Shown: positions 26,589 through 32,115 of the stretch, piece by piece
Layout of the letters: each line of letters opens with the position of its first letter
Position numbering within the stretch: position 1 is the first letter of the stretch
From: a virus
DNA length: 32,115 nt
Virus record (IMG/VR): IMGVR_UViG_3300018063_000034
Coordinates: 1-32,115 of that record
Strand: one strand, 5' to 3'
The notes under the pieces: generated by a model
Told to the model about the DNA's origin: nothing
Database searches by the model: none
Seen by the model: the letters and a program-made list of their open reading frames with translations, nothing else
Translations under genes and position numbers: made by a program

Positions 26589-26993
26589 TTACCCGGTTGC
26601 CGCCCCGGGAGGCGTTGGTGGTGGCTCCACCGAGATGAACGTGATGATGAACGAGAACACTGCAGCAACGAGCAGTGCTGGCAGTAGCTTCCCGAACGCT
26701 ACCAAGTCGGCAAGACTCGAGAACGTCAAGACCAGTCCACCTCCAAGCAGCTTCTCGAGGAACGCCCGGAAAGCCTTCTCAAGCTTCGACGCCGACGGGC
26801 GAAGGAGGTATGCAGCTCCTACTGCAGCTCCTGCACCTAGAACGGCTGAGAGCAAGGCAAGTCCGAGGGTTAGAACGTTGTTCCCGATGAGGGTACTATC
26901 AAGCCAGTCCAAGCCCTGAACCGCAAGTAGCATAGCGCCGGCAAGGACAAGGAAGGTCCTCGTGAACACGCCGAGTGCTTCTTCCTTTGTCAT
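26589..26993 (-). CDS. Multi-span membrane protein (134 aa), possible holin
   Basis: Last gene of the leftward operon; AAGGAGGTG upstream. Hydrophobic segments at about 10-27, 38-62 and 85-120 (FTRTFLVLAGAMLLAV, LTLGLALLSAVLGAGAAVGA, LPALLVAAVFSFIITFI) suggest three or four spans, with a charged amphipathic helix (SKLEKAFRAFLEKLL) and a Pro-rich tail. Multi-span proteins at the end of tail operons are often holins, but no holin family is recognised. Confidence 0.65.
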   Translation of the reverse strand: MTKEEALGVFTRTFLVLAGAMLLAVQGLDWLDSTLIGNNVLTLGLALLSAVLGAGAAVGAAYLLRPSASKLEKAFRAFLEKLLGGGLVLTFSSLADLVAFGKLLPALLVAAVFSFIITFISVEPPPTPPGAATG

Positions 26994-27406
26994 GGTTTTT
27001 CACCTCCTTCCTTTTCCAACCCCTCGATCTTTCGTCGAAGTCGGATCGTTAGCAAGGCATTGACTCTGAACGCATAGGCTCCTGCGAACAGAACCCACAC
27101 TGCGAACATCGAACTGATCTCCAAGACCGCTGCAATTCCAGCCAGCATCCAGAAGACAGACATGGTAAAGCGGACAGCCTCTTGCTCGAGACCGTTCATT
27201 GTGACGAGTCCAATTGCGTGATTGAGCTTCAATCCTCTTTGAACTCTCAACTGGTTGAGACTGTCAATTAGGTTGACAAGACAGAAGAGTGCAGAGACAG
27301 CGAACACGTAGGTCCAAGTACCCGCTACCGATATGGTGTTGTAGAGATACAAGAACAAAGCGAACTCAGCTACGCCCGCAATGACCACAACAACTTTCCG
27401 GATCAC
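26990..27406 (-). CDS. Four-span membrane protein (138 aa)
   Basis: 4-base overlap with the downstream gene. Hydrophobic segments at about 3-25, 30-47, 80-97 and 99-118 (VVVVIAGVAEFALFLYLY, TYVFAVSALFCLVNLI, MSVFWMLAGIAAVLEI, FAVWVLFAGAYAF), a basic loop between the second and third, and a charged C-terminal tail (RLRRKIEGLEKEGG). Not recognised; a membrane partner in lysis or superinfection control is possible. Confidence 0.65.
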   Translation of the reverse strand: MIRKVVVVIAGVAEFALFLYLYNTISVAGTWTYVFAVSALFCLVNLIDSLNQLRVQRGLKLNHAIGLVTMNGLEQEAVRFTMSVFWMLAGIAAVLEISSMFAVWVLFAGAYAFRVNALLTIRLRRKIEGLEKEGGEKP

Positions 27407-27585
27407 GAACTCTCCTTCTTCGGGAGGTCCAAACCGTATGACTTCGCTGTTGCTTCGATCCTCTTCAGGCGCCTCTCGAGAACCTCCTTGTCGCGCTTGT
27501 TCGACACTTTGTCTTCTTGTACTACCTTGTCCGCATTCGACCCCCTACGATGTATCCTTGCAAAGAGCCGATCGATCCACCTCAT
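27403..27585 (-). CDS. Small basic protein (60 aa)
   Basis: Overlaps its neighbours by 4 bases on each side, supporting a real gene. The 60 residues start MRWIDRLFARIHRRG and continue as a highly charged helix (EVLERRLKRIEATAKSYGLD). No family is recognised. Confidence 0.6.
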   Translation of the reverse strand: MRWIDRLFARIHRRGSNADKVVQEDKVSNKRDKEVLERRLKRIEATAKSYGLDLPKKESS

Positions 27586-27860
27586 CGGTCTCTCTCCTCG
27601 GTTTCTAGCGCCTTCTTGACAGCTCTATCCAGATCAGCTGTTGTGAGCTGTCGTGTTACCTTCCCGATCTCCTCAGCTGCTCCGACCCCTCGCAGAGCCA
27701 TCTCGCGGTAGAAGAGCTTGTCTTCAGTTTCCTTCTGGAACTCCCTGTCAGTATGGATCCATCCTCTGATAAAGGCGATGATAACCCAGAGAAGGACAGA
27801 GGTAGCTCCGCCGGTGATGATCCAGTTGATTTCTCCACCGGGAGCGATCTGAGAGATCAT
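27582..27860 (-). CDS. Single-span membrane protein (92 aa), holin-like
   Basis: An N-terminal hydrophobic segment (INWIITGGATSVLLWVIIAF, about 12-31) is followed by a long charged helix (DREFQKETEDKLFYREMALR) and a basic/acidic end. This topology, one span then a charged coiled coil, is common in small phage membrane proteins near lysis genes. No specific family match. 4-base overlaps on both sides. Confidence 0.65.
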   Translation of the reverse strand: MISQIAPGGEINWIITGGATSVLLWVIIAFIRGWIHTDREFQKETEDKLFYREMALRGVGAAEEIGKVTRQLTTADLDRAVKKALETEERDR

Positions 27861-28180
27861 TCTTGTTCTACCTTCTTCAACTTCAGCTTGTCCTTGGCTT
27901 CCATCATCTTGTCCTTCTCTTCCTTTTCCGCCTTTTCCTTCTTGTCCTTTTGTCGTGCCATCTCGCTAGGACTGTCAGGACGATAGCCTGTCTTCTTCTG
28001 ATGCTCCTTGAAGAGCACCTCCTTGAGCTCAGTCGGATCGACTGCAACGATTCTGTCATACTCGTCTAGCTCGATACCAAGGTCATGTTCGACTACGAGG
28101 TCTTCCAGCTGAGACAATCCCTCTTCGGTAGATGGCAGGCCAAAGTACCTGAGAGCCTCCTCCCTAGTCATTACATCCAT
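27857..28180 (-). CDS. Hypothetical charged protein (107 aa)
   Basis: GGAGGAG sits just before the ATG and overlaps the end of the tail-collar gene. The N-terminal part (MTREEALRYFGLPSTEEGLS) looks like a short helical, HTH-like fold followed by an acidic segment; the last 40 residues are a Lys/Glu-rich helix. Its position right after a tail-tip gene suggests a small structural or chaperone-like role, unproven. Confidence 0.6.
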   Translation of the reverse strand: MDVMTREEALRYFGLPSTEEGLSQLEDLVVEHDLGIELDEYDRIVAVDPTELKEVLFKEHQKKTGYRPDSPSEMARQKDKKEKAEKEEKDKMMEAKDKLKLKKVEQE

Positions 28181-28189
28181 TGTCTCCTC

Positions 28190-30202
28190 CTACGTCTTGA
28201 TGATGAAGTGCATCCGAAGGTGTCCATGCTGCTTGTGCCCACTAGCAGCACCCACTTCATCAATAGTGATGGCGTTACCGGATTGATCAGTTGGCTCAGC
28301 TGTCCACGCTGTCCCGTCGAATCTTCCTCCGCCCGTAAGTGTGTCCTGGTAGATAGATGCTCCATCCGAGTGTTCGACAAAGTCGTCCTCGTGAGCCACA
28401 TGCGCTGTCTGCCCAAATCCGGGAACGTTCGGAGACCCAGGACTCCTACGTGAAGCTTTGGCAACCCCGTGTGAATGCTGACCTCCATTGTTGGTGTTGC
28501 CAGTGACGTTGTGTTGGTGATTAGAGCTAGCAGCAGAACCTCCACCAGGTGCTTTGTCTACTGTATTGAAACTGCCCGATGTGCCGAAGCTGATAACGTG
28601 GTCATGTGGCGATGCGTTGCCGTCGCTATCTCCCCCGTTGTCGTCAGAATGATCCTTGCGCCTTCTCTTGTGGTGATGCTTGTGCCGATGGTCTTTGTGG
28701 TTCCCATGGCCGTCCTGACGATCACCTTCGACTTGGCCTTCATTGTCCCCAAGGTTCTGAGACGTTCCTACACCTCGAGGAGCTCTACGGCGGAAGTCAG
28801 GTACCTGGAAGTTCGCACCACTGCCTCCGTACGTGTAACCGATCTCGGCGAACAAGTCTGGATACGATGCAGTAGCTACCGACTGCCCATTAGCGCGAAG
28901 CCATCCTACCGGAGTATTCGGGCCGGCGTGCTTCTTCACTGTGCCCGGCGATTCAGGGTCACCCTCGTCACCCTGAGTTCCGTTCAAAAGCTGTCCTGAA
29001 GCACTTGGCTGCCACGAGCCCCTGTCGCCCTCCCCGTCCACAGTCCGAAGTCTAACATAATGGTTCACGTCCCAATCGACTCTGGGAACCAAGTACCTGT
29101 AGACACCATGACCGGCAGACTTCATATGCTTCTCGGTGATGGTGCTAAAGGTACTGCTCTTGGCGATCTGGATCTCGATCTTCTTGATGTCGTTGTTGAC
29201 GTCAGTGGCATCTTCAGGTACTTCCCAAACAACGCCACGACGCTTTCTGACGTCAATGTACTTGGTGATAGTCAGCTGCGGAGGGGTATCAGAGGCGATG
29301 CTCACACCAGCTGCTGAGGGGAACCAAGCGGTCCAATCTCCCCTTCGGTTCCAACGGTCGACTGACCTCATCTTGACACGGTACTTGTGACGGCGATGAA
29401 CACGACGGAATGTGAACTTGCCAGTAGTCGGTCCATCATCTTCGTCGTCGTCCACGTCCTCAATGGTTCCCTTGTCAAGCAGACGCCAGGCTCCTGAACC
29501 GCCGATCTGCACCTGAGCCTTCCAGACGTAACGAGCCATGTCATCTTCTTTGTCGCCACCCGGGACATCCCAGTTCTGCACGTTGTTGAATTGTGTACGA
29601 GCCTCGTACTTGGTCTCACGGGCTCCGTTGTCCTTGAAGAAAGACAAGTCGTTGATGACAGGAGCTGGAGGCTTCGGTAGTCCCTCCTGAACAGGCAAGA
29701 GAGGATCTGTCCAAGGACTCCAATCAGACTTCCTGTGGTGCTTGTCTTGAATCCGTGCCCTGCCTTGAACGTACCATTGCCTTGGTTTAGGTAGGTTCTG
29801 CCAAGTGACGTGTGGCTCATCGGCATCGGAGTCGAAGACTTCCTTGGCATCGATACGCTTGGTGTGCTTCACCTGCTTGCTAGGAGGATGCTCTGTGTCA
29901 AAGTCGAACTCCTGAGGTACACCCGAACCGTTTGTGAACCTTATCTGGAAGACGTACTTGTCGATATCAGCTTGACATGTGTTTGCAGTAAGAGGGTCGC
30001 ATCTCACGATCGCCTTGAACTCAAGACGAGTCTTGACCTCTCGTACCCTAATGAGTACACGCAGGTTGACAGGAGGAGCTGGCTTCTCATCAGGGTCATA
30101 CGGCTTCGTGCGATCGAACTTGGATGAGTCCTTGGAGATCTTTCTGAGGTTCTTCTTCAGTCCTGGAGGTTGATACTCCGAGCCTACAGTAGTCATACTC
30201 AT
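28190..30202 (-). CDS. Tail tip/fibre protein with beta modules and collar domain
   Basis: 670 residues. After a basic N-terminus there are about three fibronectin-like beta modules (about 45-400, with WYVQGRARIQDKHHRKSDWS, YRVKMRSVDRWNRRGDWTAW and HYVRLRTVDGEGDRGSW as repeated strand ends). A phage tail-collar domain follows (VGWLRANGQSVATASYPDLF, then QVPDFRRRAPRGVG). The region after it is rich in His, Gly, Asp and Arg (HGNHKDHRHKHHHKRRRKDH and several HxH pairs), then a C-terminal Gly/Ser/His head. The collar-plus-His layout recalls short tail fibres that bind metal ions in their receptor end. Confidence 0.8.
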   Translation of the reverse strand: MSMTTVGSEYQPPGLKKNLRKISKDSSKFDRTKPYDPDEKPAPPVNLRVLIRVREVKTRLEFKAIVRCDPLTANTCQADIDKYVFQIRFTNGSGVPQEFDFDTEHPPSKQVKHTKRIDAKEVFDSDADEPHVTWQNLPKPRQWYVQGRARIQDKHHRKSDWSPWTDPLLPVQEGLPKPPAPVINDLSFFKDNGARETKYEARTQFNNVQNWDVPGGDKEDDMARYVWKAQVQIGGSGAWRLLDKGTIEDVDDDEDDGPTTGKFTFRRVHRRHKYRVKMRSVDRWNRRGDWTAWFPSAAGVSIASDTPPQLTITKYIDVRKRRGVVWEVPEDATDVNNDIKKIEIQIAKSSTFSTITEKHMKSAGHGVYRYLVPRVDWDVNHYVRLRTVDGEGDRGSWQPSASGQLLNGTQGDEGDPESPGTVKKHAGPNTPVGWLRANGQSVATASYPDLFAEIGYTYGGSGANFQVPDFRRRAPRGVGTSQNLGDNEGQVEGDRQDGHGNHKDHRHKHHHKRRRKDHSDDNGGDSDGNASPHDHVISFGTSGSFNTVDKAPGGGSAASSNHQHNVTGNTNNGGQHSHGVAKASRRSPGSPNVPGFGQTAHVAHEDDFVEHSDGASIYQDTLTGGGRFDGTAWTAEPTDQSGNAITIDEVGAASGHKQHGHLRMHFIIKT

Positions 30203-31620
30203 GGCGCCAACCTTTCGTCAAAGTGAATCGTTGCTACCTCTACTCCTGTCTGGTCGAGGTGTACCTCGTATGCGGAGATACGGAACTCACCACTGATGTT
30301 GAAGTAGCCAGCATTGGCTAGAAGGCTCGCCTTGTCGCCTACACTGTAGGTTCCGACTTCAGGAGCAGCACCTACGACCGCAAGGCTGATTTGAGGCTGT
30401 CGAGTCGATCTCTTATGCTGGTTCAGGAACCGAGTTGTCTTCTGTGTCATAGTGTTGAAGTGCTTGATGTCACCGAACTCCTCAGCGGTCTGTCGCAGAC
30501 CGTAGTCCGCGAGCGCAGTGGCATCAGAAACAACGGCAATGCAGGTAGCCTTGCCTTCGCCCCCACCTATACCGTGCACTTCAGAAGCCACTTCACTTGC
30601 ATCACGCAGTTGCTGGATAGTGTTCATGTTGACATCCAACTCAAGGGTGGTGCCTAGGAGGACTCCGCGTCGAGGATGGTACATATGGAACACCTTGTTG
30701 GGAGCGATGTCGAAGTCAAAGCCGTTGTTCATCTCGGCCAGCTCTCGAATGACCTCACCGATAACGCGACGCTCCCAGAACCTGTACTTGATTGTACGGT
30801 CAACACCTGAGTCTGGTTCCGGTCCGCGTGTGAAGCCGAGATTACCATCTGTCTTGTTCTGCGTGAAGTCGATTAGCTCCCAGGCGATATCAAATTGATC
30901 CTCGTCGGTGAAGAGCTTGTCATTGTCGATAAGGCGGTGGTCTAGCATACTAGCCCAGCCACTACATGATAGACGGACTGTCATGTCACTGGTAGATCCT
31001 TCTGCTGACCAGAGATAGCCTGCCCATACTAGCTCGCCGTCACGTCTGATGTAGACTTCTCTTTCCCCCTCGGTAAAGTTAGCAACTGTAGCTTCAGGCT
31101 TCCAGGCATCAATGACCATCTCAGCCCAGTTCGGCCCGTCAATTGTGAATCCGTATTGGAGATCGTCAAACGGTACGCTTGCTATGATAGTCGCTCCACC
31201 GTTTACCGTCAGTTGTGTGAGCTCCACTTCGTAGAAGGGAACACCCGGAGGTAGTCCAGGGAACGTCTTTTGTGGAGTGATAGAGAAGGCAAAGTTCGTC
31301 TCCTCAGCCAAGCCAATAAGCTTGACCTTCTTGCCGAGGATGCTGAAGGCTGTGTTCGTTTCAGTTGCGATACCGATTGTCTTCGTTCGCATCGGGACGA
31401 TTGGGAACGCAGTGTCAAATTCGGTTACAAGGTCAAGACCTTGAAGTGGTTGTGCAATGTTCGTTTCTTCTGCAATGCCAAGTACGACGGTCTTGACTTC
31501 ATTGATTGAGAATGCGGTGTTGGTCTCTGTAGCTATCCCGATCTCGACAACGGTTACTGGAGGAAGTCGAGGATGGTAGAAGTACGCTTGCTTGCGTTTG
31601 GCTCTACCCTTACGTGCCAC
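30199..31620 (-). CDS. Minor tail protein with N-terminal tandem repeats
   Basis: 473 residues from a GTG with an AGGTGG site upstream. After a basic N-terminus, residues 25-116 hold five copies of a roughly 19-residue unit (IGIATETNTAFSI is the clearest). The rest is strand-rich with DDLQYGFTIDGPNWAEMVID, EVYIRRDGELVWAGYLWSAE and SCSGWASMLDHRLI, similar in style to Gp37-like siphovirus tail proteins that form part of the tail tip. Its stop overlaps the start of the collar protein gene. Confidence 0.75.
   Translation of the reverse strand: MARKGRAKRKQAYFYHPRLPPVTVVEIGIATETNTAFSINEVKTVVLGIAEETNIAQPLQGLDLVTEFDTAFPIVPMRTKTIGIATETNTAFSILGKKVKLIGLAEETNFAFSITPQKTFPGLPPGVPFYEVELTQLTVNGGATIIASVPFDDLQYGFTIDGPNWAEMVIDAWKPEATVANFTEGEREVYIRRDGELVWAGYLWSAEGSTSDMTVRLSCSGWASMLDHRLIDNDKLFTDEDQFDIAWELIDFTQNKTDGNLGFTRGPEPDSGVDRTIKYRFWERRVIGEVIRELAEMNNGFDFDIAPNKVFHMYHPRRGVLLGTTLELDVNMNTIQQLRDASEVASEVHGIGGGEGKATCIAVVSDATALADYGLRQTAEEFGDIKHFNTMTQKTTRFLNQHKRSTRQPQISLAVVGAAPEVGTYSVGDKASLLANAGYFNISGEFRISAYEVHLDQTGVEVATIHFDERLAP
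31273..31548 (-). repeat. Five degenerate coding repeats (xIGxAxETNTAFSI)
   Basis: Five successive units in the minor tail protein: IGIATETNTAFSI, LGIAEETNIAQPL, DLVTEFDTAFPI, IGIATETNTAFSI and IGLAEETNFAFSI, joined by short basic linkers. The first and fourth are identical over 13 residues. Confidence 0.85.
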
Positions 31621-32115
31621 CTACCACCTCGATGCTCGATGGAGAGCCTTTGACTTTATGATGCGAGGAGTTGGAGGTGTGACTTCATAGAAGGACATAT
31701 AGGTAGCGCCGAAGAAGGCTGGGCCTTCCAACGACCTATTGATAATGTCGCCAGTTGTGCCTAGTGTGTTGAATATCTGGTATCCTACAGACAACGTGAG
31801 ATCACCACCTGCAGTATTACGCCATTGAGTCTCTGAACTTGGGTTCAGCCAGCCTGCAGTTTGCAAAGACATGTTGTGCTGAACGTCTCGGTGCCATTCA
31901 ATAAGGGAGACAGTATTGTACCTTGTGATTGTCTGAGCCGGAAAGACAAGATCGTACGGAGACGTCTCATCAATCGGGAAGGAGTAGGTTTGATCCTGGA
32001 ACCCCCAACCAAGTGCATAAGATCCCGGCCGATAGACGAACATTGCACCCGTAATTGCGTCTGCTCCTTGTTTTGGACCGATGATAGGGTTGACTGATGA
32101 TGGAAGATAGAAGTC
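31621..32115 (-). CDS. Tail/structural protein (5' partial at window edge)
   Basis: The frame is open from the right edge to a TAG at 31621-31623. An ATG at 32043 exists, but it lacks a ribosome site and the upstream 24 codons (DFYLPSSVNPIIGPKQGADA, then ITGA) read as good protein, so the gene most likely continues outside. The visible 164 residues are strand-rich (GSYALGWGFQDQTYSFPIDE, DLTLSVGYQIFN). It directly precedes the minor tail gene and is probably a structural protein. Confidence 0.6.
   Translation of the reverse strand, partial: DFYLPSSVNPIIGPKQGADAITGAMFVYRPGSYALGWGFQDQTYSFPIDETSPYDLVFPAQTITRYNTVSLIEWHRDVQHNMSLQTAGWLNPSSETQWRNTAGGDLTLSVGYQIFNTLGTTGDIINRSLEGPAFFGATYMSFYEVTPPTPRIIKSKALHRASRW

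Noticed and set aside
26300-26668. Minus-strand frame of 122 residues over the terminator
   Set aside because: It spans the 15-bp hairpin and the ends of genes on both strands; Arg/Ser/Pro-rich shadow composition.
28085-28999. Long plus-strand frames (28085-28453, 28475-28999) opposite the tail-collar gene
   Set aside because: They are antisense shadows of the His/Gly-rich tail gene; no ribosome sites and implausible composition.
1-32115. CRISPR array, integrase, transposase or attachment site
   Set aside because: No spaced repeat array, recombinase motif or terminal duplication was seen in the window.

Overview
The window is part of the genome of a double-stranded DNA tailed phage that probably infects an actinobacterium. 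Phage identity rests on a tail gene block, a phage-type replication set (fused DNA polymerase I, primase-helicase, Cas4-like exonuclease, Sak4-like ATPase, RuvC-like resolvase), cell-wall hydrolase candidates and tightly packed genes with 1-4 base overlaps. The actinobacterial host is inferred from a clear WhiB-like iron-sulfur regulator, many GTG/TTG starts and numerous tiny Cys-rich proteins. No integrase, tRNA or CRISPR array was seen. Both window edges cut a gene.

Layout: (1) 1-1355 holds the end of a helix-turn-helix gene, two small genes, and two gene-poor stretches full of long inverted repeats and hairpins (possible structured RNAs), ending in a strong terminator. (2) A consensus-like promoter at 1289-1317 starts a rightward operon (1356-5883): winged-helix-like protein, SWIM zinc-finger protein, DJ-1/PfpI-like protein, SNF2 helicase, coiled-coil proteins and a zinc ribbon. 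(3) A phage-type promoter (CTATAGAATAG core) at 5880 opens an accessory block (5936-9108): small regulators, a secreted RTX-like calcium-binding protein, a LuxR-type HTH protein and a papain-like cysteine protease. (4) A second copy of that promoter at 9142 opens the replication/recombination operon (9249-13931): Cas4-like nuclease, Sak4-like ATPase, SSB-like protein, primase-helicase. (5) 13888-19783 is a WhiB gene followed by queC, queD, queE, folE and a dpdA-like gene, interleaved with about ten small unknown genes. Together they predict synthesis of preQ0 from GTP and its insertion into phage DNA in place of guanine, a known anti-restriction strategy. (6) 19784-25177 carries a uracil-DNA glycosylase-DNA polymerase I fusion, HNH-like and LAGLIDADG-like proteins (the latter behind a third copy of the promoter), a MazG-like pyrophosphohydrolase and a RuvC-like resolvase. 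(7) 25226-26550 holds lysozyme-like and M15-like wall-hydrolase candidates.

A 15-bp hairpin at 26526-26585 separates this rightward half from a leftward operon (26589 to the right edge) of tail proteins followed by small membrane proteins, some of which may be holins.

Several genes are shorter than about 60 codons and easily missed (756-854, 6243-6380, 7923-8102, 14884-15051, 15455-15625, 17751-17912, 23055-23231, 23604-23672, 26383-26550). All functional calls come from motifs read by eye; no database search was run.
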